This document shows positions 21,990 through 33,849 of a DNA stretch of 64,000 bases, one piece after another. Source of the stretch: Mangifera indica (taxonomy: Eukaryota; Streptophyta; Magnoliopsida; Sapindales; Anacardiaceae); contig NC_058139.1 of NCBI RefSeq assembly GCF_011075055.1, positions 13,103,584 to 13,167,583 of the forward strand, read 5' to 3'. Within the stretch, counting starts at the first letter, position 1. Every line of letters begins with the position of its first letter. The translations under genes and the position numbers were made by a program. Under the pieces are notes generated by a model. The model worked only from the letters and a program-made list of their open reading frames with translations. It was not told the origin of the DNA and ran no database searches.

Positions 21990-23460
21990 CCTCTAATTTT
22001 TAAAAACTAAAATATTTACTTATGAATAATTTTTTATTAAAAATTTTAGTTAGAGTTATAGATAAAACTATTATTTAATAAAAAATAAAAATTTATTATA
22101 TTTTCATCCTTCAATTAAAAAATCTTACATTTTCTCTTAAATTTTTTTTCAAAGTTTGAAAAATGGTTATTTTTCTTGAGTTTTTTTCTTTAGTGATAAT
22201 TTCTTATTGACCTTCCCTTCTTCTTCTCCGTTGACCAATTGCCACCTTCCATCCTTCATGGGAGACTAGACACGTCAATTGCGTCGGGCCTCCATTTGGC
22301 CCCGCTTAAAGCATGAAAAAAAACTTGGCACGAGAAGACCTAACTCAGCACTGTAGCATGTTAGGCTAGACCCATGAGCCTATTAGGCCGAGGTTGGGGT
22401 TTTAACATTAAACCTATGGGTTTCCCGACCTAGTCTGGTATTGTATATAAAAAATAAATAAATAAATAAATATATATATATATATCCTTCTGCCTTATGG
22501 CAAAAGCAAGCTTCAACCAAGGCAGAGGCGGAATCTGCTTTTGCCTTTTGTGGCAAAAGTCGTTGGCCTCTAGTTAATTTTTTTTTTTAAATTTTTAATT
22601 AATTAATTTTTTATATAAATTCATTCAATTTTTTTTCATTTTCATTTTTATTTATAAATCTCTCAATCTCAATTATTTCATTATATTTTCAATCTCATTT
22701 TTTCTTATTAACTCTTTTTTGAAAAATATCTGAATTCACAAATAATAATTTTTTATCTTTGAAGAATTCAAAATTTTGGATGTAGAAGATGAATAGATAA
22801 ATGTTATATAGTAGATATATTTTATTTATGTTTTGTAATTTATATAATATATAAATTTATTTATTTATATTATATTATCAATTTATAATATTTTTTATCA
22901 TGTAATTACTATATTCCTCCTTCACAAATGAGAGATTGTAAATAAAATATTCGGGGTACTGTTTTTAATTTTAATAATTGAAAAATAATTTATGTTTTAA
23001 AAATATTGATTAAATGGGCTAGTCGGATCGGATTAAAACCCGACCCTACCCAATTAAGGCCTATTAGTATATGGGTCGGACCTTTATATATCAATGGGCC
23101 AATCCGATTCGAAGGCTTATTACTATTTGGGTCTTGAGTCTGACCCAAACTATTGACACCTCTATTGGAGACAAAGGTTTTTGTCTCTAATAAAGGTAAA
23201 ATTAGAGCAAGAAGAGATCATCGGTGAGAGAGAAGAAAGTGGAAAGGTCTGTCGATGACTTGGAAGAGTGAGTTGTTAGAGAGAAAAAATCTAGAGAAAA
23301 ATAGTTACTTTTTAAATTTTGAAAGAAAATTTTAATAAAAAATTATGAGATTTTTAAATTGAGATAAAAAAATACAATAAAAAAGTTTCATCTTTCTAAA
23401 ATTTTTTATTAAATAATAATCTTACCTATAATTTTAATTGAGATTTTTTTTAACTTATAA
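21990..23460. repeat. Palindromic AT-rich element split by a hAT-like insertion
   Basis: About 200 bases on the left (near 22020-22190, containing TAAAACTATTATTTAATAAAAA and CATCCTTCAATTAAAAAATC) reappear inverted on the right (near 23310-23450, TTTTTTATTAAATAATAATCTTACC). This makes a large imperfect inverted repeat around the hAT-like element at 22267-23164. The outer limits are approximate and no target duplication was found. Confidence 0.5.
22267..23164. mobile_element. hAT-like non-autonomous element with 8-bp target duplication
   Basis: The ends are TAGACACGTCAAT and ATTGACACCTCTA, an imperfect inverted repeat of the TAGAGGTGTCAAT type common in plant hAT elements. Flanks TGGGAGAC (22259-22266) and TTGGAGAC (23165-23172) match at 7 of 8 positions. 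The 898-bp interior has no transposase frame. Confidence 0.75.
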
Positions 23461-23464
23461 GTTA

Positions 23465-25013
23465 TAACCAAATGTTTTTAAGGGCAACGACAACGATCTA
23501 AAAATACTTCAAAAGTATGTATGAATTTAGATAATTTTTTTTTAATTTCCGAATTGACGTCAAAAATTCTTCAGCACGGACTATAATAAGCTTTATTGTC
23601 ATAACCAAAGAAAGTAGTGCATAATGTATCCTAAAACTACTCGCTAGAATTTTTTTTTTTTTTCAATTAAATAGAAAGGAAATGGAAGTCAAATAATTCC
23701 AGCATTAAGTCTCGATGAGTTTAATGCTTGTTTCATGGAATTATAGGAATTAAAAGTTTTGCTATATATATATATATATAAATACATTTTTAATATACAA
23801 TTTAAATATATAAATTATATATTATTATATGATTAAATATTATTTTTTTAATTCAAAATTATTTAAGTATATAATAATATATATTATATATATATGTATA
23901 CAAAATATATACCTATAATTTTATAGAGAAATTAAAAGCTAAATTGTAACTCTTGTGTTGTGTGGCAAAAGAGTCTTTTTCAAAATATAACTGCATAAGA
24001 CGACCAACAGATAGCGACTAAACATTGCTCCAGCTTGTCGTTTGTAGTTCGCTGAAATCTTATTCAAACTGCAGACATTTTGACAGTCAACTAACAATCC
24101 CAACTCCACAATTTGCAAAATGAGAAACTTGATATAGATATGATGTTAAACTTATAGTCTTTACCAAAAAAGGAACTGACCGAATTCTTTCGCACAACAT
24201 CCTTCACTCAACGTCTTTTATAGATAGAATGTTATTGATATAGATATGATTCTTTTCCTTTTGAATTCAATTTATGGATTAAGATTCTAATCTAGGAGGG
24301 AGTTCAAATGTATTTTTCTCAAGAATCTTTTATAGAAACATATAAGAAAAAAGATAACAGTGAAGAGAACACAATAATAATAGATAGTATAACTATACAT
24401 TCTATATTGTTATATTTTTGTATTACATTTATACTAGAAACAATACTGTAGATGTAGATAGTCTGATCATTTTACCTAATCACATTAAGAACAGTGTGTC
24501 ACATTCATTATTTTACTTATCTCTACTTATCCTCTCACATATCACAATAGACCACCCAAATCCTTTCATATTTTCATCATTGATATTGTAGTCTATCTTA
24601 CGTAAAACTCAGAATTGCATGCATCAATTAATGATGAAAATGCATCAACATCTTGATTAATAAATTCGAGATCTTGTAGCTTTGACTACTAAATCTGTAT
24701 TGCCGTTAAAGAAGGATGAATTCCTTGGTATTACAAAAGAAAATCCACGGAAATTGTTAAGGATGTCCTGCTTCCAAAGATTTTCCGTTAATAACATCAG
24801 TCAGACAATCAATTGGTTTATCTTCCAAGTTTTGATTGTTAAATTAGCATCTCTTGGTACCAAAGCTTCTCGACCGACTTATAATAAGTGGGTAAAATTA
24901 AATTTAATTAGATTTACATTATGTAACATAGTGCATGATAAATCTATTATTCAAAAGTTAATAGTAAATGCAATAAACATCTATACATTGAAGCATGAAT
25001 TAATTTGACATAC
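23465..25013. other. AT-rich spacer and 3' flank of the pTAC5 gene
   Basis: No exon was recognised. The 108-codon open frame at 24682-25008 on plus lies opposite the pTAC5 3' end and shows no family motif. The 3' UTR of the minus-strand pTAC5 gene should occupy the last few hundred bases. Confidence 0.5.
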
Positions 25014-28000
25014 CTAAACCGCAGTGTTCCCTGCGCATACATCACAAATTGTATATCCAAGGCCTTCACAATAAGGACATTTTGTTCCCTCATCTACCCA
25101 TTCCAAAAACTGCATTCAAGAACTTGTTCATGTAAGTAAAAATTTGAAACTACTTGAACAATAATCACAAACCAGATAATGTTGAACGTGTAATCTTTCT
25201 TTTTACCTGAGGTTCAATGTTTGGCTCACCTGTTCCATCACATTCTGCAGTACAGAAATTGTTAGATGTTATTGACTTCTTGCAACAAATAGAATTGATT
25301 ACATGAGGCATCTGCTAGTCAGAGTCTTAGCACAACAAACAAGTCATTGAATTCATGTTACATAGATATTTATTTTAAAAATCATCTGTCATAGATTTGT
25401 TTGAATAGATGAGAAAAAAATAATACACACAATATATATATATATATATATATATATAGGTTTTCTATCCACTGGAAGTATATTAATCAAGTTGCTGATG
25501 TGGTCTATATGTAATATTTGATGATAATTGTTGAGGTACAGCGGAACCCATACTCTGAATATCAAAATCAGAAACCTTAACTTTTTTATATTGTCAACTA
25601 TAAATTTGGACCATACCTTCATTGTGTTGTTCCAATGTTTAGATATCTCTAATCAACAGAGACGCAATCTAAATCTGACTATATCATGTGTGTGCAATTA
25701 GATTTATCTAAATTCATTTTAGAAGTCATATATAAAATTTGATGGCCTTACCCTTGACCTTGAAGTTCTTTGCATTCATGACTAATGGTGTCAACAAAAG
25801 CTAAGTTATGATCACTAGGTCTAGAGTTGGATTCGAATAAAATTCAACTCAAATGAGCTCAAAACAAGCTATATGTAAAGGAGCTCGAATTTTATATACT
25901 TAAAAAAATGAGCTTGAGCCTCAGCTCAAGCTTTGAGAAGAGTGGCTCGGCTCGCGAGCCAAGGCAGTTCTCCCATTCTCCTTTCTCCAGTTGGGTTACA
26001 TTTTCCCACCCAAGGTTTGCTTCAAAAACACTTTTTCACCCTTGAATGGAAAAATTACACTTTCTGACCCAATATTTAACGCCATAAATGACAAATGCAT
26101 AAATTTAACCTCAAACTAGTAAAATTACTGAATTACCCCAGCATGATTCATTTGTTTTCCGTTCTCTTCACTTCTACTTTTTTTCATTTCTCTTGTTCTC
26201 ATTTCCCCTCTCATTCTTCTCCGTCATGAATTTTTCCCCAGCAACAATTGCCTTGTCTTTGACTTCCTTGGCTGCCTTTCCAGGCAATGGCAGCCACATG
26301 AATTTTTCCCTAGCAACAGTCGCCTTGTCTTCAACTTCCTTGGCTGCCTTTCCAGGCGATGACCATCACAAAGCTCTCATCACAGTCTTTCCAAGCGAAG
26401 GTTGCATAAACTACCTGCAGAAAGCTTCCCCCCTCCTAGAATTGGGTTGGCCTAGAAATCTCACAATTATGGTGTCAACATGTGCGCTTTCTTTTCTCAA
26501 CTACACAGGCTTAGCAGTTGTCAGTTTTGCTGCTATTTTACCAGGGATTGTTTCTCTTTCTCCTTTCGTATAAATGTCTCTCATTTTCATCCCAAAAATT
26601 CAGCCACACAGATAGCTGAATTTAGGCCAAAAGGGGGTTAAAAAAGATTGGAACTTGTTCTTCAACCCTCTTTTGGAACTTGAATTTTTTGGATATTGTC
26701 AGTACTTTAATTGGAGAAGTAGATAAACCTCAAAAAATATTTCCCAAAGTGCTTCTAGTGGCAGTGATCTTCACTTGTTTAGCCTATTTATTCTCTCTTC
26801 TTGCCGTCACTAGAGCTGTTTCTGTGGATCAAAATCAATGCCAATTTGGGTTCCATGCCACTGCAGCTGAAATAATTGCTGGAACATGTTAAAATACTGG
26901 ATTGAAGTTGGGGAAGTGTTGTCTGCAATTGGGTTATTTGAGGCTCAATTAAGCAGTTGTGCATATCAGCTTCTGGGCATGGCAGATTTGGGGTCCTTAG
27001 CAAAATTCTTTGCTTCAAGAGCAAAATGGTTTGAGACTCCATGGGTGGGAATTTTGGTGTCAACATTGATCGCACATGGAGGTTCTTTGGTAGTTCTTTG
27101 TTTGGCAGTCAGATTTCTGTGTTGAGTTTAAGTGTGATTGGAGTTGTGACGAATATGCCGTTTGAGCTCGCCAAACTTGGCTCGTTGAACCTACTCGAGC
27201 TCAGCTCGTGAGCGAGCCGAGTCCGAGTATTGAATTTTTTGGCTCACCGAGTCCAAGTTCGGGCTTGTTTTAATAGTAATCGAGTTGAGTTCGAGCTCGG
27301 TTGAGCTCGAGCTCAGCTTAGTTCAACTCGAATCCACCCTTGATTAAGGTCTGATAAATTTTTGTTAATATTAAGAGCCTAAACATCATAACAAAACAGA
27401 TTCAAAAGGCAACATTAAGACTATTTGATTCTGAACTTTTAAAACCAGTAATCCTAGTCAGAGATTTCCGTTTCTGTGAGCTTCTGAAGCACAAGGGATA
27501 TTCAGATTTCTATGTCTCAAATCAATTATAAAACATTCAATAATTTCTGATAAAAATAAAGATTTATTTATACCTACTAAGATGGTGATATTTTTTGAAA
27601 AAAAAAAAATCTCATCGATAGACTCAAACTATGCAGTCACATAAGTACCTGTGCACATTAAGCGGCCCTCCCCACGACAAGCAAGGCACTTGGTTTTGGC
27701 ATCGTTGGGTTTGTTTTTAGAAGCTTGTTGGTTCCTGCCAGTCAGTCGAGATGGCTCTTCCCACCGATTTTCTCCAAGAAGGAAAACTCGATGTTGAGAT
27801 ACCTCAACTTCTGCAACACCATTTTCGTCCACAACTGCTTGTTGAAGTTCCAAGATTTCAGTCACAGAAGAAACTGTAGCTCCATTCTCACCCCCCTGAA
27901 GAAACAGAAGAGTTAAAAAAACTAAGTGTGGAGAATTGATAGAGGCATACAGCTCCTTTTATAGCCTCCTACTCTCTGCATATTCCTGATATGCAACTCT

Positions 28001-30375
28001 ACCTAAGAAGTACAAAAACTAAGGAAAAGTCAATAAATAACAATAATTTGATCTCACCTTCTCTGGAAAAGTCAGACTGACTCCTCCCTCTTCTACATTC
28101 TTATTTGTGCCAGCATCTTTACTTTGTTGCTCTGAAAATAACATTTCAAGGAGTTCTGCAGTCATTATTCCATCTTCAGGGGTACCCATTGATGCCTGTC
28201 AACCAAGAAAGTATACTAACCGATTCATATAGCATTAACTTATCAACATATTAAGGAATCGGTTACAAAATATTGTTATTTTTGGTGATTCTGACAATTT
28301 TTATGTTTACGTTCCATGTGAAGTGAACTGTAAAAAACAAAACTTACTTGCCAAGTCTTTACAGCACGTTCCGTTCCAGTAGAGAAACTGGAAAACTCCA
28401 TCTCCTCCTCACCCGAGTAAAATCCCAATTTTAGCAATGCTTCCTGTCCCAATCACATGTATTAAGAAGAAAATCAGAACCTATAAGACATCCACAATAA
28501 CATTATTATCAAAATTGCTATAGTAAGGGAACATGAAGAAAATGAGAGAAGAAAGGGAAAAACATAAAACAAACTCAAGATAAAACAGAGTTAGTACATA
28601 CCAATGTAAAGTTGTACTCAAATTCAAATGTGGACAATTTTAGAAGATCGTTTATTAGAAAATTATATTATAGAGTATATACACACACACGCGTGTGCGC
28701 ACACACACATATATATGTGCAGTCAAATAAAAACAAAAAATTTTGACTATTCACAAGATAAGTCTTGAATAGATAAAACAAACAAATTAAAATATCTAAT
28801 TATATATATAACTTGCATTAAAATGATAACATGCTTTTGATACATAATAATGTAATTCAGCTAAAAACTGTCCTAAAACAATGCCTACTATGACAAAAAT
28901 GCTTCAGATTTAACGTCCACAGAAACCAGCAAAACCCATAAATAAATTTATGTCCTCATTGTGAACACTTCCTAACGAGATCAATATTATGATTAAAGCC
29001 CTCAGAATCAGTCAACCATTGGGACATAAAATATATTGTCACTATGCTGTGATTCATTTCCTTATTCACGTTATGAAAATAGATAAACCAACTAACCTTG
29101 TCATATAATTAAACGTCAAAGAAAGAAATTCCTACATGCAGACCACTCCGACTACAGATCTATATTCAGATTGTTAACCATGCTCTTACTCCAAAGTTGG
29201 TGATTTCAAACTTCCCACGCTACCTAATAATAATCAGATTGCTAAACATGATATATCAGTGATCCTAAGAACTTATTTCAGTGACATCATCCTCTGTCAA
29301 ATATAAATTTCAACAAAACCTTGTACACTAGGTAGCTGAAGTTCCACATTTTAGGAAAACAAATCTTTTGTCTGGAGAATCTGTCCTACGACTCAAAGAA
29401 GCTCAAAATCTTTATTTTATCTTTAAATTCTTTTTCTTTTTTTCTTCTTAATTGCTTCTGCTCCTTATCACCATTTCCATCCTCGAAAATTCATGCATAA
29501 ACTCTAGTGTGCAGGCTTCAATCTCAAAGCCTCTTCTACATTCAACAAGAACTTTACGGTTAAGCGGTACCGCTGGTATTCAAAATTTTATTATGCAAAA
29601 CTTTGATTTAGCATAAACACACTAAAACCCATCCTAATAAACCCAAATAAATAACATACCCAATACAAAATTTCGTTAATTGAAAAAAATAAGACTCGCC
29701 TTCATAAATAAGAAATGCATATTGCTGGGCACACCTGCATCGCTTTAACGTCATCTCCTTCCCTGCCGCTCCTCAATGTCCTCCATTTCTTCCCTTCTAC
29801 TTTCAAAACCCCAATAACTTCTTTCTGTTCCTCTTCAATAACCTCTTTTTGTTCCTCTTTTTCGTTCTTCTCCTCATCCACTACTGTCACTTTCTCCGCA
29901 ATCAAATTCTTCTCCTTCAACACCTGCATCAATTAAACTCATGCAACCCGTAATTCTCCGAAAAAGACATCATTTTATAGAAGCATAAAAAAACATTATT
30001 TATTTTTAATTTTAAATTAAAAATTACCTGTAATAAACCGGCGATATTAGATATCGCATCTGAAACCGAAACTCCGTCACTGAAGTTACGAGTCTCTAGA
30101 GCTTTCACGTGAAGTTTAAGCTCGGAAATCTGGCGGAGCAGCGATTCACGCTCGCGGATCCAGCGCTGTTCTTCCCTGAGCCAGCGTTGTTCTTCACGTA
30201 GCCAGCGCTGTTCTTCGCGAATCCATCTGATTTCCTCGCGGTCGGAGTTTGATGAAGTGGCGTAGATTTGGAACTTGGAGATTGTGGAGAGTGAAAGTAG
30301 AAGAGGAGTGTTGGTTTTAGGGTGACGATTGAAGGTGAGAGGAGGATTGAGAGAGACAGGGAAGAGAGAAGACAT
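25014..30375 (-). CDS. PTAC5: pTAC5-like plastid protein with peptidoglycan-binding-like segment and DnaJ-type zinc finger
   Basis: Exons on the minus strand: 30375-30028, 29923-29735, 28443-28348, 28195-28058, 27895-27649, 25244-25207, 25109-25014; all junctions keep frame and give 383 residues, close to Arabidopsis pTAC5. Residues 1-45 look like a chloroplast transit peptide (Ser/Thr/Pro-rich, no acidic residues). Residues 49-76 are tandem W-[IL]-R-E-E-Q-R units, followed by a Lys/Glu-rich coiled-coil stretch (about 117-150). Residues 180-235 ([13 protein letters not shown] ... [18 protein letters not shown]) resemble a peptidoglycan-binding domain. The C-terminus has four CxxC pairs (Cys327/330, 338/341, 363/366, 374/377), three of them CxxCxGxG as in DnaJ. 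pTAC5 is known from plastid transcriptionally active chromosomes and as an HSP21 partner in heat. Intron 5 (25245-27648) is enlarged by transposon sequence. The start is at 30373-30375 because an in-frame upstream ATG (30588) adds an atypical N-terminus. Confidence 0.9.
25432..25458. repeat. (TA)n microsatellite in pTAC5 intron 5
   Basis: About 27 bases of uninterrupted AT alternation lie between exon 6 and the transposon block. Confidence 0.9.
25822..27342. mobile_element. hAT-like element in pTAC5 intron 5 carrying a transporter gene fragment
   Basis: The left end reads TAGAGTTGGATTCGAATAAA and the right end is the reverse complement of CAAGGGTGGATTCGAGTTGA, an imperfect terminal inverted repeat. 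Both flanks go on into GAGCTCG-rich sub-terminal sequence (25850-25960 and 27150-27330). Possible degenerate target duplications ACTAGGTC / TTAAGGTC flank it. The small element at 52351-52800 has the same kind of ends. The interior includes the fragment at 26440-27130. No transposase frame is visible, so this is non-autonomous. Confidence 0.65.
26440..27130 (+). pseudogene. Fragment of a polyamine/amino-acid transporter gene (APC superfamily, PUT/LAT type)
   Basis: Translated pieces on plus match plant polyamine uptake transporters in order: [26 protein letters not shown] (26495-26572), a broken link through about 26690, then [20 protein letters not shown] (near 26685-26745) with the following membrane helix ([18 protein letters not shown]), [20 protein letters not shown] (26965-27030) and [12 protein letters not shown] (27038-27075). 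Frame changes and stops (such as TAA at 26890-26892) break it, and both ends of the protein are missing. It runs opposite to pTAC5 and lies inside that gene's intron, within the transposon-like block. It is a captured or inserted fragment, not a working gene. Confidence 0.8.
28680..28712. repeat. CA/TG microsatellite with palindromic core
   Basis: An AC run, a CGCGTGTGCGC core and a second AC run lie in pTAC5 intron 2. Alternating purine-pyrimidine sequence of this type is self-complementary in part. Confidence 0.8.
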
Positions 30376-30575
30376 GTGAGAGAGATGAGCTTGGGAGGTA
30401 AATGAGAAGAAACAATGAAGATGATGAAGAAGATACTTGTGTGTTTTTTGGTTCGTAGTTTGAACCACACGATTTCGGTTGCAGGTGGCGGGAAGCTTAT
30501 CTACGGGGAGATATTTTGATATGAGGTTTTCTGAATGGGCTGGAAGAATATGGGCCAATGAATAGATGTGTTGTA

Positions 30576-31586
30576 AGGGAAGATACACCCCAATCTTTCT
30601 CCAAGTTCACTCACTACAAAACTCTTGATTAGGGCGGTTAATTGAACCGGTTCACTAAGGCAGGCCCGTAACCCAAAAGTCTAGCTTAAAAAACATACTC
30701 AGATTAAATAAGTATCATATGTGACTTCATATATTATTTTATTAATCTATTTCTTATTATTAATATTATTTTATTTAATTTTTTAAATAATAAAAATATT
30801 TAAATAATTTTTTATTGTCATGATAATTTAATTATTATATTTACTTTAAATATTAAAAAATTATTAAACTAATTTTGATTTTATTATAATTCAATCATTA
30901 TTAATTTTTTTGGAATAAAAATGCCTTTATATTCAAATAATATTACAAATAACATAAAAGATATTTTAAAATAATTAGATCCAATGATATTTAAATAAAA
31001 TAATATTTTAATCTTCTTTAATTATATCTAACTAAATACAAAAATTATTTTATTTATTCATTTTTATCAAATATAATAATAATTTATACTAATTAATTTT
31101 TTAATTAATCTATCTTCTTGTAATCTTTCATTTTTTGTACCCAAACCAAAAGATTTTGAAGGTGCATTTGATTTAGGTAATCTTTTATTATAAAAAATGA
31201 AAGTTTATCATAAAGATAGATTATTTTGATAATTAATAGGTAAAAATTATTATTATATTTGATAAAAATTAATTAGAATAAATATTTATTATATTTAGTT
31301 GGAAGTAATAAAAAAATACTATGATATTACATTACTTAAGTACCCTTAAGTATAATTATTATATAATTTTCTTCATATTAGTTATTATATTAATTGAAAA
31401 TGAGAATATTTTCATCCTAAACAATTAAAAAATAAATATAGAAATATAATAAAATCAAGACATTAAATATACAAAGTGACGTTGGTAATCGAATTATCTC
31501 TTATATTATCTATCACATTAACATTGATAATAAAAGATTATTAAATTTTTTTTATTTATAAATTAAACAAAATAATATAAAGGTAG
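30576..31586. other. AT-rich spacer upstream of pTAC5 with MITE-like remains
   Basis: No exon was recognised. Two stretches (about 31060-31095 and, inverted, 31235-31270) share the ATATAATAATAA-TTTA phrase also seen at about 18460-18480. This suggests fragments of a small AT-rich inverted-repeat element family. The pTAC5 promoter should lie in the first few hundred bases. Confidence 0.45.
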
Positions 31587-31763
31587 TGGAAGATAACATT
31601 AACAAAGGGAGAGGTCAAGCCCGGACTCAAGTTAATGACAAAGGTGGCTTCTCACTCCAGCTTCAGAAGAAAGCTATCTTTTGGGTATGCTTCAGAATTG
31701 TTTACGAGAACTGACAAGAATACTCAGTCGAGTAGTAGTTGTGGGGCAAATAATGACATGTAG
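31587..31763 (+). pseudogene. Orphan coding-like stretch, possible last exon of an unknown gene
   Basis: An open frame on plus from 31587 to TAG at 31761-31763 (58 codons) has a composition unlike its AT-rich surroundings and reads as ordinary protein, with a basic segment (SSFRRKLSFGYASELFTRT) and a Ser-rich end (TQSSSSCGANNDM). There is no start codon at its beginning, no matching upstream exon and no domain I recognise. It could be a terminal exon left after rearrangement, or a chance frame. Confidence 0.35.
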
Positions 31764-32194
31764 TATAGCTGCAAACATTTGATTCAGATGAATAGGCCAT
31801 GGAGCAAATTAGTGAATGTAAGCTAGTCACCTTGCAAATAACATTTGTGGTTCTTTTCCAGTGTTCTTTCAATTGTTAATTCTTTTTGCTTTTCTCATTT
31901 TCATTTTGCAAAGCTTATGTATCATAATCTAATTCTTGTTCTTTAACTGATTTCATATATATTGTTGTTGTATGATGGCTCCATATTTCCATTGCTTAAT
32001 CCTTAGAACCATGCATAACCATGTATTGAGGTGTTATTATTCAATCCGTAAAGAGAGACATATGTACCCATAAATTTTTAAAAGCCTTTACCCCGATAAT
32101 AATTTTGGATTAGAACTTTTCAAAAATGGTCAATAATTCACTACCCAAACCAGATAATTATGTTTTGTAGCATACAAAGCTCACCAGCAATTAA

Positions 32195-32266
32195 GGTGAT
32201 GTAGTATAGTGGTAAGTATTTTCGTCTGTCACCCGGACGATCCGGGTTTGATCGCCGGCAACGGCG
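32195..32266 (+). pseudogene. Degenerate tRNA-Asp (GUC) copy
   Basis: The 72-base stretch aligns end to end with plant tRNA-Asp: D-arm TAGTATAGTGGTAAGTATT, anticodon loop CTGTCAC (GTC), T-arm around GGGTTTGATC and 3' acceptor CAACGGC. Pairing is damaged: two mismatches plus a wobble in the acceptor stem, a T-C pair closing the anticodon loop, a G-G in the T stem, and the box B TTC changed to TTT. A decayed tRNA gene is more likely than a functional one. Confidence 0.75.
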
Positions 32267-33849
32267 TTATCTTTTAAACAAGTACTCTTTCAGCTACCTT
32301 TTTCTTTGAAAGTTTTCAAACAGATTCGGGAATTGGGATGGATTAGTAGCGACGGCAACGTTTTGGGACTTGACATCGTTTTATACAATAAAAATAAATT
32401 AAACCCTTTTGCAGTACGACTTAAATTTATAAATAAATAAAAACAACAAAAATAAAAAGCTTCTTGAATTCTTTGAAAATGATTATTTAGATTTCTACAG
32501 TCAGGTTACTTCTCTATAATTCTTCTAGAATTTTAAGGGAACAAGTAATTTAAAATTTTCAATAGTTATAATTTAGTCCATTAAAAGGGGTTTTGGGCTA
32601 TATTGAGAAATTTCAAAGACATAGGATTAAAATCATAATTTTTTAATAAGAATATTGATAATTTCTCAATAAAATCATGAAAACATTATTTTAACTTCAG
32701 TTATTTTTTCTGCTCAAAACTTTTTCTGATAGTGTTATAACTTTGTTTAACCAATTAAATGTGTAGCGGCTGGAAGATAATGAAAATATTAAGAAAATGA
32801 TTTAGATTCTAACACAAGCAGACACAAAATTTCATTATGTGTAGACTCCGGTGTCTATTATGAAACAATATCACTTTGACATTAAAGACATTTCCATAAA
32901 TTTATGAAAAAATTCTCTGTTTTTAGACCGTTCCAAATGTTTTAAACGTGAAATTTAACTTTTAAAAAGTTTAAAAATTTACGAATTAGTTATTAAAATT
33001 TTTACAAAACTTTAATGTTGGTTCACTAGTGTCATGATCTCACCATTGTCATTCCTAAGTTTTAAAATATTATTACCCGAACTATGAATATAATATATAT
33101 TTTGAAAAATAAAATACTAATTTTTAAAATTTTTAAAAGGCAATTGCCCCTTTCTTATCTAAAAACTTATTATATTCGTCTCATATATTTTGAAAATATA
33201 ATCATGACATAATAATTTATGATATAATATGTTTGTAACTATAATTTTTTAAGATATCCAGTAGCATCTTAATCTTTAAAAATTTTCAAAACACCCCAAT
33301 TTTTTAAATAATTGTAAAACCCTTAAAAAATTTTATTACACCATTAATATTTTCAGAAATTATAGTTTACCTTCAAATATATGATTATATATTATTAACA
33401 ACGTTATCTAATTTTTGTTAATTTAAGATTATATGATAGTATGGATAAAAGATATAGTAATTTCATTTCTCAGCATTGCCATATTTTTTCTTTTCTTTGA
33501 TAGAGTTCGATTTTGGGTGGAAAAGTGTTTTTAGGCCAAATTATGGGTGAGAAAATGTAACTTACTCATTTTATTCTCTACTACACCTTTATATCATACT
33601 GTCCAAATTACATGTTGGGATATTAATTAAAATAACCTAACTTTAAATGATATTAACCAACTCCCTATGAATTGTATATTATAACAAAAATCCTAAGTAA
33701 ATACCCATTTTACCCCATCTCTAATATTAAGCGCCCTGGCCTTGCAAACATTTTTTCACCAAAATTCCATCTATAAGTCAGTTAAAAATTTGGCAACAAG
33801 TTAATCTTAATCTAAGTAAGTAAACATTTCATTATGTTGTTCTTTTAAG
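32267..33849. other. AT-rich spacer
   Basis: No coding or RNA gene was recognised. Around 33500-33570 a phrase (TTTTAGGCCAAATTATGGGTGAGAAAATGTAA) resembles the ends of the MULE-like family seen at 19443 and 26000, so an eroded element may be present. Confidence 0.45.

Noticed and set aside
28680..28712. CA/TG tract considered as a regulatory or recombination site
   Set aside because: A simple microsatellite within an intron explains it.
30105..30470. 121-codon open frame on minus overlapping pTAC5 exon 1
   Set aside because: Shadow frame of the coding exon; the pTAC5 frame carries the conserved content.
29929..30588. Longer N-terminus for pTAC5 from an ATG at 30588
   Set aside because: The added residues do not look like a transit peptide extension and are not family-like; the ATG at 30375 starts a typical transit peptide.
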